64,000 bases of DNA from an uncultured Olsenella sp. Its GTDB lineage: Bacteria; Actinomycetota; Coriobacteriia; Coriobacteriales; Atopobiaceae. Positions 50,601-59,805 of the stretch are shown here, one piece after another. The position numbers were made by a program, and so were the translations under genes. The stretch is taken from contig UQIF01000007.1 of the NCBI GenBank assembly GCA_900540955.1, positions 1-64,000 on the forward strand, in the 5' to 3' direction. The notes under the pieces are model-generated. The model ran no database searches, was not told the origin of the DNA, and saw only the letters and a list, made by a program, of their open reading frames with translations. Position 1 is the first letter of the stretch; each line of letters opens with the position of its first letter.

Positions 50601-51163
50601 TCGGTGGGGTCGAGCACCACGCCGCAGATGGTGTAGTCCTTGCGCGCAAAGACCTGCGTGGCGTCCTCATCGTCGTCGGAGGAGCCGCGGAAGCTCAGCG
50701 TGTCGCCGATGGACTTGCCGGACTCCTTGAGGTAGCGGCGCGTGACGGCCACCTGATCGGCGGTCACAGGCAGGTGACCCTCGAGCAGCCGCGGCTGGTT
50801 CAGCCCCGAGGCCGAGAGCGCCTTGACGTCGACCTTCTCGGAGCCCGAGCCGACGGCCGTGTAACAGGTCTCGACCCAGCCGCCCTCCGCGGTCTCCACG
50901 CCTTCGAGCGCGGCGAGCGCGGCCACGTCGTCGTCGGTGATGCCAAGCGTGGACTGGACGCGCAGGTCAAAGAGATCCTGCTCGTCGAAGAACCGGTCCG
51001 CCGAGGCGCGCAGGTCGATGCAGGCCACCTTGAGGCCGCAGATCATGGTCACGCCGAGGGCACAGATGGTCGCGAGGGCCACGAAGCGCTTGAGGCTCCC
51101 CCGCATGGTGCGAAGGACGCCCAGGCCGAAGGCCCCGCGAAGAATGCCGGCGTTTCTAGCCAC
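47606..51163 (-). CDS. FtsX/MacB-type ABC transporter permease with coiled-coil insert
   Basis: A large permease of 1185 residues. It has an N-terminal membrane helix (~25-45) and an extracytoplasmic domain. A long coiled-coil follows (~270-380 and ~535-640) built of Ala/Asp/Gln/Leu-rich repeats such as AAGRAELDAGQVQLDAQ. A first FtsX core (~660-790), a second extracytoplasmic domain (~840-1050) and a second FtsX core (~1055-1180) complete it. This is the layout of large Gram-positive permeases related to those for bacteriocin resistance or lipid/peptide export. It ends up three bases from the upstream ATPase stop, so both form one operon, divergent from a TetR regulator that probably controls it. 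Substrate unknown. Confidence 0.88.
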   Translation of the reverse strand: MARNAGILRGAFGLGVLRTMRGSLKRFVALATICALGVTMICGLKVACIDLRASADRFFDEQDLFDLRVQSTLGITDDDVAALAALEGVETAEGGWVETCYTAVGSGSEKVDVKALSASGLNQPRLLEGHLPVTADQVAVTRRYLKESGKSIGDTLSFRGSSDDDEDATQVFARKDYTICGVVLDPTDVNAGEGTMSFRASGSSQYAFFLLPAAVESEVYTVAYVKVAGSEAPLCYSDAYGDLVGEVKSRVEGIAAEREVARGEGLRADANSQVDDAEKDALDKLADGQRQIDENQEKLDSGAAQIADGRAQLDAQGADAERQMADAQAKIDAARSELASNETQVADGLQQIADGLGCLVDGIPDAISQKRAQLNSAQEELTYNRGVIDGSAQMLSALMGDEWPAEAWSRLSSANTEQEARAAASDVNAALLPFAEKATSFIDQLMQIVDSEEFRQIGASYDGLPPELRQRVDAVLDLLPSSVREAARQILAASANADQILAQLQSLRGQLSQLTGLADGMVQIVVGEAQVAAGRAQLDEAAAAYARLDAARSQIAAGRAELDAGQVQLDAQRKNAQEQLDAARSQLDSGAQELVDGQAQLEAARAEFAQQRADALAAIADARDQISSIDDAAWYVQDRESLASYSSVESDATSIEAIGTALPVVFFVVAVLISLTTMTRMVEEERGLIGLYKALGYGRGRILSKYVVYAAAACLAGGVAGNILGFVVLPLILFTIFSTMYALPAFYLSFDVAYALVSVGLFAVGIVGATALTCRRELAEQPAALMRPKAPKAGSRILLERVAPLWRRLSFLNKVTARNIFRYKRRFLMTVFGIAGCTALLVCGFGIRDSVVALSGKQYGQVGVTRYDLMLVTSAADLEDVAAELDADAQVTSFVPARVDSLTVEYGGSKDSVTLVVVPDDANLADYVVLADDSGAAVDLADSGVAITKNAEQVLHFSPGDTLHVQDATLHEADVEVGAVVMNYLGNTLYMTQSAYERAFGQKSGLNGLLVKLGGTDEQKIAFSEKVSADARTLSAVSTAKLTRDFSSAFTLINTVVYVVIVLAAALSFTVVFTLSNTNISERERELATIKVLGFRPHEVHTYINKETLLLTGLGVVFGLPGGYLLTRGLTWILRMPSLYFDTTVAWSSYAISAALAFVFTIAVSLLTNRSLDRVDMVGALKSAE

Positions 51164-51166
51164 GAG

Positions 51167-51868
51167 CTACCACTCGATTTGCGAGATGGGCAGCGGGTTT
51201 TCGTTGGTGGTCATCTGCGTCACGCGGCCGCTCTTGAAGCGGATGAGGCGATCTGCCATGTCGGCGAGCGCGGCGTTGTGCGTGACGATGACGACGGTGA
51301 TGCCGTCGCGGCGGCAGGTGTCCTGCAGAAGCTGCAGGATCTGCTTGCCGGTCTGGTAGTCGAGCGCGCCGGTGGGCTCGTCGCACAGCAGGAGCTTGGG
51401 GTTCTTTGCCAGAGCGCGGGCGATGGAGACGCGCTGCTGCTCGCCGCCGGAGAGCTGCGCCGGGAAGTTCTCGAGGCGGTCCGCCAGGCCGACCTTGCCC
51501 AAGGTCTCCTCCGCGTCGAGCGAGTCGGGGCAGATCTGGGCCGCGAGCTCGACGTTCTCGAGCGCCGTCAGGTTGGGGACGAGGTTGTAGAACTGGAAGA
51601 CGAAGCCCACGTCGCCGCGGCGGAAGTCGACGAGCTCGGCCTCCGAGGCGTCGCTGATGTCGCGGCCGCCGACCACGACGCGGCCCGAGGTGGCGCGGTC
51701 CATTCCGCCGAGGATGTTGAGCGCGGTGGTCTTGCCGGCGCCGGACTGGCCGAGGATGACCGCGAGCTCGCCCTTCTCGACCTCAAAAGAAGCCCCGTCC
51801 AGGGCGTTGATCTGCGCCGAGCCCTCGCCGTAGCTTCGGACGACGTCGCCGAACTCTATGTATGCCAT
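51167..51868 (-). CDS. MacB/LolD-type ABC transporter ATPase
   Basis: A 233-residue ATPase with Walker A GQSGAGKTT (40-48), Q-loop FQFYNLVP, signature LSGGEQQRVSIARAL, Walker B LLLCDEPTGALD and VIVTHN. The DEPTGALD form is typical of the MacB/LolD/SalX group that pairs with FtsX-like permeases. Operon with the 1185-residue permease gene three bases downstream. Confidence 0.95.
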   Translation of the reverse strand: MAYIEFGDVVRSYGEGSAQINALDGASFEVEKGELAVILGQSGAGKTTALNILGGMDRATSGRVVVGGRDISDASEAELVDFRRGDVGFVFQFYNLVPNLTALENVELAAQICPDSLDAEETLGKVGLADRLENFPAQLSGGEQQRVSIARALAKNPKLLLCDEPTGALDYQTGKQILQLLQDTCRRDGITVVIVTHNAALADMADRLIRFKSGRVTQMTTNENPLPISQIEW

Positions 51869-51904
51869 GACCGCTCCGTTCAGCGCGGCGGGCCGCGCAG
51901 ATTG

Positions 51905-51992
51905 CTCGACACCGTGTCGTATGGTCGAAGTATAGTGGGCTCAAGGCGCTGCCCGCGGCACTTCTCGACACGCGGGCGACAATTGTCGAGCA
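51905..51992. promoter_or_regulatory. palindromic operators between the ABC operon and tetR
   Basis: CGACACCGTGTCG (51907-51919) and the perfect palindrome CGACAATTGTCG (51977-51988), the latter within CTCGACA ... TGTCGAG, share the CGACA half-site. A TATAGT at 51931 could be the -10 of tetR. The arrangement fits autoregulation by the TetR protein. Confidence 0.6.
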
Positions 51993-52016
51993 GCGCGCCG
52001 CCGGGAGGGAACCGCC

Positions 52017-52574
52017 ATGAAAAAGCAGCCGCAGATCACCGAGCAGACCCGGGCGAACCTGCGCCAGGCGTTCTGGTCCCTCTACGCCGAGCGGCCCATC
52101 GAGCGCATCCCGGTGCGCGAGATCTGCGAGCGCGCCGGGTACAACCGCGCGACGTTCTACCTTTACTACCACGACGTCTACGAGGTCCTGGCGGAGGTCG
52201 AGGACCTGGTCCTCGAGGGGCTGAGGTCGCTTGTGGAGGGGCGCCTTTTGCGGGGGGACACGCTGGACTTCTCGCAGCACATGGGGCCGATTCTATGCAT
52301 GGCGCGCGAATACAGGACCTACACCTCGGTGCTTCTTGGCAAAAACGGCGACCCGGCCTTCGTCGAGCGCTTCAAAGAGACGATCCGCCCGCTCGTGGAC
52401 CGCTTCGTACTGCCTGCCGAAGGGCTGAGGCCGCAGGAGCGCGCCATCCTTTCGGAGTTCTACCTCACGGGGCTTCTGGCAGCGGTGCGCGCTTGGCTCG
52501 CGGCCGACGACCCGATGCCCATCCACCAGCTCATCTCACTCGTCATCCACGCGGTGTTCCCCGACGGTAATTAG
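52017..52574 (+). CDS. TetR family regulator
   Basis: A 185-residue repressor. The N-terminal helix-turn-helix (~10-55) reads RIPVREICERAGYNRATFYLYYHDVYEVL, the usual TetR DNA-binding form. The C-terminal ligand/dimer domain is not recognisable at family level. GGGAGGGAACC precedes the ATG. It is divergent from the FtsX-type exporter, which it most likely represses in the absence of the exported compound. Its stop codon lies inside the left arm of a 17-bp palindrome. Confidence 0.92.
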   Translation: MKKQPQITEQTRANLRQAFWSLYAERPIERIPVREICERAGYNRATFYLYYHDVYEVLAEVEDLVLEGLRSLVEGRLLRGDTLDFSQHMGPILCMAREYRTYTSVLLGKNGDPAFVERFKETIRPLVDRFVLPAEGLRPQERAILSEFYLTGLLAAVRAWLAADDPMPIHQLISLVIHAVFPDGN

Positions 52575-52635
52575 CAACCGAAACCGACGCAGAACCTGCC
52601 CGGAGACTGTTTTTGCACCGGTTTCGGTTGCTAAT
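52570..52635. repeat. 17-bp-arm palindrome after tetR
   Basis: ATTAGCAACCGAAACCG and its exact complement are separated by 32 bases containing TTTTT. Not followed by a T-tract. The left arm includes the tetR stop codon. Confidence 0.7.
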
Positions 52636-52716
52636 CGATAACCGGCGCCCGGCGGTTGCCGGCGGTCCCCTATACTCTCACGCGTTTGTCCGTTTTTGGT
52701 CTTGGGGGTTCCACCT

Positions 52717-53877
52717 ATGAAGAAGGGCCTGCTCGCGCTCGCTGCCGGCGCGTTCGCCTTGGGTTTTGCCGAGTTTCTGCTCATGGGCATCATCACGAAC
52801 ATCGCCGCGGGCGTCGGCGTGACGGTGCCGGACGCCGGCGTGTTCATCACCGCCTACGCCATCGGGGTGTGCTTCGGCACGCTCATCCTCGTGTTCGGCC
52901 ACAGCGTCGAGCCCAAACGCCTGCTCATGGCCTTTATGCTGCTGTGCTGCGCCGGCAACGCGATGGCGGCGGCCGCGCCTAACGCGACCACGCTCACCGT
53001 CGCGCGCTTCATCTCGGGCATGCCGCACGGCGCGTTCTTCGGCACGGCCACCATCGTCGCCAAGGCCATGGCCGAGAAGGGCCGCGAGAGCCAGGCCGTC
53101 GCCGTCATGGTCCTCGGCCAGACCCTCGCCAACACCCTCGGCGTGCCCTTCGGCACCCTGCTCGCCAACCTCGTGAACTGGCGCGCGGCGTTCGTCTTTG
53201 TCGCCGTCTGGGCCCTCATGTCGTTCGCGCTCATCTGGAGGCTCGTGCCCAACATCCCCGCCGTTAAGGACGCGGGGCTCGCGGGGCAGTTCAAGTTCCT
53301 GGGGCGCCCCGGCCCGTGGGTCGTACTCGGCGCCGTCATGCTGGGCAACTCGGGAATCTTCTGCTGGTGGAGCTATGTGTCGCCTTGGCTGCAGGACGTC
53401 GGCGGCTGGAGCGCGGCGGCGCTGCCGGCGCTCCTCGTGCTCGCGGGATTCGGCATGATCGTGGGCTCCCAGCTCGGCGGCCGCTGCGGCGACCGGCTTT
53501 CCCCGGGACGCGCCGCGGCCATCGGCCAGGGCATCAGCTGTGTGTCCATGCTGCTCATCTTCGCGATCTCGGGAAGCCCCCTGACCTCGGCGGCGCTGAT
53601 GTTCCTGTGCTGCGTGGGGCTCTTCTTCCCCTCGAGCCCGCAGCAGCTCGCCATGGTCGAGGTCGGCGTCGGCGGCGGCGAGATGATCGCCGGCGCGTGC
53701 GTCCAGGTGGCCTTCAACGGCGGCAACGCCATCGGCGCCCAGATCGGCCAGGCGGTGCTGAACACGGGAGCCGCCTACAACGCGCCCGCCCTCGCCGGCG
53801 CGCCCATCGCCGCCTGCGCCGTGGCGCTTCTTGCCCTCTACGCGCGCCGCTTCGAGCCCGAGTACCACAAGCAGTGA
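52717..53877 (+). CDS. MFS transporter, AraJ/DHA1-like
   Basis: A 386-residue transporter with twelve hydrophobic segments. GFAEFLLMGIITNIAAGVGVTVPDAGVFITAYAIGVCFG covers segments 1-2 in the AraJ/YdhP style. MPHGAFFGTATIVAKAM and GVPFGTLLANLVNWRAAF are typical of sugar-efflux or drug:H+ antiporters of this subgroup. The start at 52717 follows GGGGGT. Possibly under the same TetR regulator, but the palindrome between them suggests a separate unit. Substrate unknown. Confidence 0.88.
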   Translation: MKKGLLALAAGAFALGFAEFLLMGIITNIAAGVGVTVPDAGVFITAYAIGVCFGTLILVFGHSVEPKRLLMAFMLLCCAGNAMAAAAPNATTLTVARFISGMPHGAFFGTATIVAKAMAEKGRESQAVAVMVLGQTLANTLGVPFGTLLANLVNWRAAFVFVAVWALMSFALIWRLVPNIPAVKDAGLAGQFKFLGRPGPWVVLGAVMLGNSGIFCWWSYVSPWLQDVGGWSAAALPALLVLAGFGMIVGSQLGGRCGDRLSPGRAAAIGQGISCVSMLLIFAISGSPLTSAALMFLCCVGLFFPSSPQQLAMVEVGVGGGEMIAGACVQVAFNGGNAIGAQIGQAVLNTGAAYNAPALAGAPIAACAVALLALYARRFEPEYHKQ

Positions 53878-53915
53878 CCCCTGCTCTCCAAACGAGCGCC
53901 GAAGTCACCAACGGC

Positions 53916-53949
53916 AAAAGCCGCAGGCCATCGACCTGCGGCTTTTTCT
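53916..53949. terminator. bidirectional terminator
   Basis: AAAAGCCGCAGG pairs with CCTGCGGCTTTTT across a CCATCGA loop. Both strands have a T-tract, serving the convergent MFS and degV genes. Confidence 0.92.
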
Positions 53950-53977
53950 TCTTTGCAGAGTATGTCCCGCGCCCAGC

Positions 53978-54826
53978 CTATGCCGTGAAGAACGCCAGCG
54001 CGATGGCGCCGGGCCCCACATGGGTGCCGATGGTGGCGCCGACGGTGTGGACGGGCAGCTCGCCGTCGGGGAAGCCGGGCTCCCAGATGGCCTTCGAGTC
54101 CGCGATGTACTTGCGCAGCAGCTTGTCCGAGAGACCCGCATAGCCGAGCGCCACGGGCATCGAGAAGTCGATGCCGCCGGCCTTCTCGACCTGCTCGGAC
54201 AGGAGGTTGCGGCCGTTCTTGGAGCCGCGGGCCTTGCCGAGCACCTTGACCTCGCCGTCGTCGATGCTGATCACGGGCTTGATGGAAAGAAGCGCGCCCA
54301 CGCCAGCCGCCGCGGCGCTGATGCGGCCGCCTCGCTTGAGGTACTCGAGGGTGTCAAGAAGGCCCACGACGCAAACGTTGCCGCGCACGCGCTCGAGCTC
54401 CTCGGCGATCTCTGCCGCAGGCTTTCCGGCCGCCGCCAGGCGCAGCGCGTACTCCACGAGGACCCGCTCGCCCACGCAAACGTTCAGGCTGTCGACCACG
54501 CGCACGACGACCTTGGCCTCGGACGCCGCTGTGAGAGCCGACTGATAGGTTCCCGAGAGCTTGGACGAGAGCGTGATGCACACGACCTCGTCGCCCGCCG
54601 CATAAGCCTCCTCGAAAGCCTGGCTGAAGGCGTAGGGGTTGACCTGGCCGGTCTTTGGCAGATCGTCCTCCTCCACGAGCAGCTCGTAGAAGCGATCGTG
54701 GGAAAGGTCCACGCCATCGGCATAGGTCGTCGTGCCGAACATGATGGAGAGCGGCAAGACGACGAGACCCTCGTGCTCGCCGGGCAGGATGTCGCTCCCG
54801 GAGTCGGTGATAATGCGAACAGACAT
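53978..54826 (-). CDS. DegV family fatty-acid-binding protein
   Basis: A 282-residue DegV protein, the family that presents fatty acids to fatty-acid kinase FakA in Firmicutes. Marks are IITDSGSDI at the N-terminus, VLPLSIMFG, TGQVNPYAF, ITLSSKLSGTYQSA (lipid-head Ser) and the RGGRISAAAAGVGALLSIKPV segment. No fakA is in the window. It is followed upstream by a marR gene with an 87-bp gap. Confidence 0.93.
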   Translation of the reverse strand: MSVRIITDSGSDILPGEHEGLVVLPLSIMFGTTTYADGVDLSHDRFYELLVEEDDLPKTGQVNPYAFSQAFEEAYAAGDEVVCITLSSKLSGTYQSALTAASEAKVVVRVVDSLNVCVGERVLVEYALRLAAAGKPAAEIAEELERVRGNVCVVGLLDTLEYLKRGGRISAAAAGVGALLSIKPVISIDDGEVKVLGKARGSKNGRNLLSEQVEKAGGIDFSMPVALGYAGLSDKLLRKYIADSKAIWEPGFPDGELPVHTVGATIGTHVGPGAIALAFFTA

Positions 54827-54913
54827 AAGAGGTCCCTTCCGGGGCGGCTGCCCCGCATTGGCTGAGTGGTTTTGGTTTGCTATTTCAAGCGGGCGTCGGT
54901 GCCGCCGCAGAAT

Positions 54914-55366
54914 CTAGCGCGAGATCTCCTTGAGACGCTCGAGCACGGACTCCATCGAGGCGTACATAGCCTGACGCCTGGAGGCCGTGAGCCCGCCGCC
55001 CGCCTCGTCGACGATACGGCCGATGATCTGGTCCACCTCGACCATCGCGGCCTTGCCCTTCTCGGTAAGCTTCACGGGGGCGCGATAGCGGGCGCCGACC
55101 GAGCCGTCGGCGGCCTCCCCCACCTCGATGAAGCCGTCGGCCGAAAGGCGCGCGACCACGCGCGACACGGCGGCGCGGTCCACGCCCGCGAGGCGGGCGA
55201 GCTCGGCGGACGTGAGGCCCTCGGGATGCTTGTCGAGGTTATAGATGCACATGAGGTCGCCGGCGCGCAGCCCGAAGCGAGCGAGCTCGGCGGTCTTGAT
55301 GCGCGAGATCTCCTTCTCGATCGCGGTAACCAGCCCAACGAACCCCTCGAAGCGATCCTCGACCAC
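54914..55366 (-). CDS. MarR family regulator
   Basis: A 150-residue winged-helix regulator. The HTH spans ~50-85 (LTSAELARLAGVDRAAVSRVVARL), with the wing at DGSVGARYRAPVKLTEKGKA. The N- and C-terminal helices form the dimer part. GAGAGGAGGC lies before the start codon. A perfect 17-bp-arm palindrome lies 54-91 bases upstream and is a likely autoregulatory operator. Target gene beyond itself is not clear; degV downstream on the same strand is the nearest candidate. Confidence 0.92.
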   Translation of the reverse strand: MVEDRFEGFVGLVTAIEKEISRIKTAELARFGLRAGDLMCIYNLDKHPEGLTSAELARLAGVDRAAVSRVVARLSADGFIEVGEAADGSVGARYRAPVKLTEKGKAAMVEVDQIIGRIVDEAGGGLTASRRQAMYASMESVLERLKEISR

Positions 55367-55419
55367 AGTGCCTCCTCTCGACGCCGACGGCGGCGCACGT
55401 TATCTGACGTAATAACAAT

Positions 55420-55457
55420 AATGGCGTGTTTGTTGATAAGTCAACAAACACGCCATT
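55420..55457. promoter_or_regulatory. palindrome upstream of marR, probable operator
   Basis: AATGGCGTGTTTGTTGA, loop TAAG, then the exact complement. The core TTGTTGA-TCAACAA is the usual style of MarR sites. A minus-strand promoter TTGACT-17-TTATTG would overlap it. It might also terminate the helicase transcript. Confidence 0.6.
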
Positions 55458-55503
55458 TACACACAATTGCAGGTGGCGGGACCGGATTAGCGAAGGCGTT
55501 TGA

Positions 55504-57042
<1,539 letters not shown>

Positions 57043-57138
57043 GAAATAAGAATCCTAACTTCGGGCCCGATCTGCGGCGCCCTTCTTTGTAAACAGCCGC
57101 TCTACTCTAGCGCAACCGGCTACCCGAATTAAGCCTGC

Positions 57139-57207
57139 AAAAAAACTGCCAAATCAGCCTGTCTGATTCGGCGGTTTTTCAGCCTGTCTGATTTGGCAGC
57201 GTTTTTT
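57139..57207. terminator. bidirectional terminator containing a repeated 17-mer
   Basis: CTGCCAAATCAG (57146) and CTGATTTGGCAG (57188) form the outer stem, with T-tracts on both strands. The loop holds AGCCTGTCTGATTCGGC, repeated as AGCCTGTCTGATTTGGC 25 bases on. Further copies in inverted orientation lie at 57932-57968. Confidence 0.75.
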
Positions 57208-57227
57208 GCCCGGCTGGCTCGAAAAGC

Positions 57228-57728
57228 CTAGCCCACCTGCGGCTCAGCAAGGACGGTGCCCTCCGGAAATGCACGGCGGAACACGAAGCGCGCAAGCGGC
57301 CCGGCAATGAGCAGGTTCCACGGCAGCGCCATGATGAAGTTCCATGGGATGTTGGTAAGCCATGCCGCGGGAACGACGGCAAGCGTGCCCGCGTGGAGCG
57401 CTCCCTCGAAGGCGCCGTAGAGGCTCATGATGATGACCATGGGGAAGACCATGCAGGTAGAGACCGCGAGCGTCATGGCACGCGGGCTCGACTTGCCGGG
57501 CGTCACGAGGTGCTTGAACGCGAAACCCTTGGCAAGCGGGCTCGCGACGAACCAGTCGCACAGCATGGCAAAGACGTATGCGGGCGCGAAGCCGATCCAC
57601 GCGTCGACGACCACCTCGGCCGAAAGGCCGCCGCGTGTGCGCGCGACGTTGTAGATGCTCATCCAAAACACCATCAAGAAGCACATGATGAAGGTGAACA
57701 GCAGGCTTTCTCGCTTGTTTTTGGGCAT
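57228..57728 (-). CDS. DUF2798-like membrane protein
   Basis: A 166-residue protein with four hydrophobic segments, in two similar halves of two helices. Each half has a comparable pattern (FIMCFLMVFWMSIYN near 13 and CMVFPMVIIMSLYGA near 85), as in DUF2798 proteins. The function is unknown. The start at 57728 follows GAGGAG. It is bracketed by inverted copies of a 17-mer repeat, and a terminator lies 20 bases after its stop. It may be part of a small movable cassette, though no transposase is present. Confidence 0.82.
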   Translation of the reverse strand: MPKNKRESLLFTFIMCFLMVFWMSIYNVARTRGGLSAEVVVDAWIGFAPAYVFAMLCDWFVASPLAKGFAFKHLVTPGKSSPRAMTLAVSTCMVFPMVIIMSLYGAFEGALHAGTLAVVPAAWLTNIPWNFIMALPWNLLIAGPLARFVFRRAFPEGTVLAEPQVG

Positions 57729-57873
57729 AAAGAAACTCCTCACGAATCGTAGTCCTGACTCGACGGGACGAGCCTCGCCCAAAGAAGCGCACGTCCCGGA
57801 GCCAGCGCTGCCGGGCCATTCTAACCAAAGCCGAGAGCACTTCGTAAGCGTTAAGTTTATGGAGATAAACGCG

Positions 57874-57911
57874 CCCGCCCGCAGTCGGCGATTGCCGATT
57901 GCGGGCGGGCA
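57874..57911 (-). terminator. terminator of the deoC-manA-rmlD unit
   Basis: A 17-pair stem (GCCCGCCCGCA ... TGCGGGCGGGC plus an inner stem) with a four-base loop. On the minus strand it is followed by GCGTTTATC. It lies ~70 bases after the operon stop. Confidence 0.7.
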
Positions 57912-57931
57912 GGGCGGGGAGGCGCCCATTC

Positions 57932-57968
57932 CAGACAGGCAAAAATGATTGCCAAACCAGACAGGCTG
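57932..57968. repeat. inverted copies of the AGCCTGTCTG repeat
   Basis: CCAGACAGGC (57932) and GCCAAACCAGACAGGCT (57952-57968) are complements of the repeats found at 57156-57197 on the other side of the DUF2798-like gene. Confidence 0.65.
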
Positions 57969-57982
57969 AATTGACAGGCGGC

Positions 57983-58846
57983 CTACCAGCCGAAGTCGGC
58001 AAGGCAGCGGTCGAGGTCCTCCTCGAAGGTGCCGAGCTCGATGCCGGCGGCCTGGATCTTGTCCGAGGCCAGGCGGAAGTCGCGCGGGCGCTCGGCATAG
58101 GTCTTCTGGTCGGGAAGGATAAGGCGGTCGACCTCGGACTCCGAGCATCCGAGGCGCGACGCCACCAGCCGCGCCGTCTCGTAGGTCGAGCGGCCGTTCT
58201 GGCTCGCGAAGTGGTACGCGCCGCTCGGCAGCTCGAGGATCTGCGGGAGCTGCTCGGCAAAGCGCTGCGCGTAGGTCATGTTGCGCAGCTCATGGACGCG
58301 AAACGCCGTGGGCTTATTGCCCCTGACGGCGGCAAGGACGTTGCCGAGGATGTTCGGCGACGCCTTGACGCCGGGCATGGACAGCCCGAACATCCAGCTG
58401 AAGCGCAGGATGAGGTAGTCGCTAAGGTTCTCGCGGATCCAGGCGTCGGCCTCCATTTTTTGCTCGCCGTAGGCGCTGACGGACGCCTGCTCGTCGTCCT
58501 CAGAGAAGGGCGCCTTGCCCGGGGCCGCGTTGAAGCACTGCTCGGTGGAGATGAACACCATGCGCTTTGCGCGCTCGCGGCACACCTTGGCGATGGCGAT
58601 GGCCGACTCTGTGTTCACACGATGCGTGAGCTCGGGCTGCTCCTCGCAGTGGGCCGTCGTGGCGTCGGCCGCCATGTGCAGGCAGACGTCGAAATCCGCA
58701 GCCTCGAAGTACTTCTCGACCTCATCGGGGTGCGAAAAGTCCACATCGGTGTGGGACACGCAGGCAAACTCCATGCGCCCCGCGTTGTACAGCCGCGCAA
58801 GGCTGGCAAGATACCCGTGCGCTCCCGTGACCAGGACCTTCTTCAT
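57983..58846 (-). CDS. RmlD-like NAD(P)-dependent sugar epimerase/reductase
   Basis: An extended short-chain dehydrogenase of 287 residues. The N-terminus VLVTGAHGYLASLARL is the cofactor loop, HMAADATTAHCEEQP resembles the RmlD substrate loop, and SAYGEQKMEAD holds the catalytic Tyr-x-x-x-Lys. The RFSWMFG segment follows. RmlD makes dTDP-rhamnose, but no rmlABC genes are present, so a different nucleotide or free sugar is possible. It begins two bases from the manA stop and ends a three-gene operon deoC-manA-rmlD-like. Confidence 0.85.
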   Translation of the reverse strand: MKKVLVTGAHGYLASLARLYNAGRMEFACVSHTDVDFSHPDEVEKYFEAADFDVCLHMAADATTAHCEEQPELTHRVNTESAIAIAKVCRERAKRMVFISTEQCFNAAPGKAPFSEDDEQASVSAYGEQKMEADAWIRENLSDYLILRFSWMFGLSMPGVKASPNILGNVLAAVRGNKPTAFRVHELRNMTYAQRFAEQLPQILELPSGAYHFASQNGRSTYETARLVASRLGCSESEVDRLILPDQKTYAERPRDFRLASDKIQAAGIELGTFEEDLDRCLADFGW

Positions 58847-58848
58847 GG

Positions 58849-59796
58849 TTACTCCTCCTCGCCGGGGCGCGTGGCGTACGAACGGATCACACGGCAATCC
58901 CCCTCGACAACATAGCTGCCGGCGCTCGCGGGGACCAGCGCCGACCGGGTGCAGGGAAGCTCTACCGTACCCTCGGCGCTTCGCAGCCGGGCGGTCCCGC
59001 CCACGCACGACACCACATGATACCGCCCGCCGAGCTCCTGTTCCCAGCTCCCCCGCACGTCGGCGACGTCGGCGACGAAGAGGCGGTGGGTCACGCCGCG
59101 GCGCACGCTCGCCGGGCCGGCGGGGTCGTACGCGCCGAGGTGAACGGGATCGGGCCGGCTCTGCGTCCGCAGGACATCGAAGCCCTTCTCGACATGGAGC
59201 TCGCGGCCGCGGCCCCAGTCGCAGATACGGTAGGTGCAAAAGCCGAAGCTGCCGACCTCAAGGGCGAGCACGCCCGCGCCCAGGGCGTGCAGCGTTCCCG
59301 CCGGCACGCACACGAAGTCGCCCTCGGACACCGGGACGCGGCGGCCGTACTTCTCGCCGATAGTGTCGTCGGCCGCGGCCGCGCGCAGGGCCGACACGTC
59401 GTCGGTAGTCGAGCCGCAGATAATCGTCGCGCCGGGTTTGGCCTCCACGATGTACCAGGACTCGGTCTTCTCGTGGTCGTTCTCGTGGGCCTGGGCATAC
59501 GCTTCATCGGGGTGTACCTGCACCGACAGGTTCTGCCCCGCGCTCATGGTGATGATCTGGACGATGCCGTCCCCCTCGAGGTCGCCCATGATCTCCGACC
59601 TGTGCTCGGCAAGAAGGACGTCCAGCGGCGTGCCGTCATACGGCCCGCCCTCGACGTCGTTCACGAGCCCCTCGTGGACCGAGACGTCGAACGACTCGCC
59701 GAACACCATGTCGCCGTCAATTCCCCGCAGGCGGTTGATCGCGTCTCCGGACCAAACGGGCGAGATCAGGTTCGGTTTAAGCAGAAGCGGTCCCAC
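58849..59796 (-). CDS. manA: mannose-6-phosphate isomerase class I
   Basis: Zn-dependent isomerase of mannose-6-phosphate and fructose-6-phosphate, 315 residues, the short Gram-positive form. Visible zinc ligands are in SVQVHPDEAYA (Gln, His) and the Glu in SWYIVE; the third His is in VPAGTLHALG. The C-terminal cupin ends near residue 300. Between deoC and the RmlD-like gene, and close to a mannose-family PTS operon on the other strand, which would deliver its substrate. Confidence 0.93.
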   Translation of the reverse strand: MGPLLLKPNLISPVWSGDAINRLRGIDGDMVFGESFDVSVHEGLVNDVEGGPYDGTPLDVLLAEHRSEIMGDLEGDGIVQIITMSAGQNLSVQVHPDEAYAQAHENDHEKTESWYIVEAKPGATIICGSTTDDVSALRAAAADDTIGEKYGRRVPVSEGDFVCVPAGTLHALGAGVLALEVGSFGFCTYRICDWGRGRELHVEKGFDVLRTQSRPDPVHLGAYDPAGPASVRRGVTHRLFVADVADVRGSWEQELGGRYHVVSCVGGTARLRSAEGTVELPCTRSALVPASAGSYVVEGDCRVIRSYATRPGEEE

Positions 59797-59805
59797 ATTG
59801 GCCTC

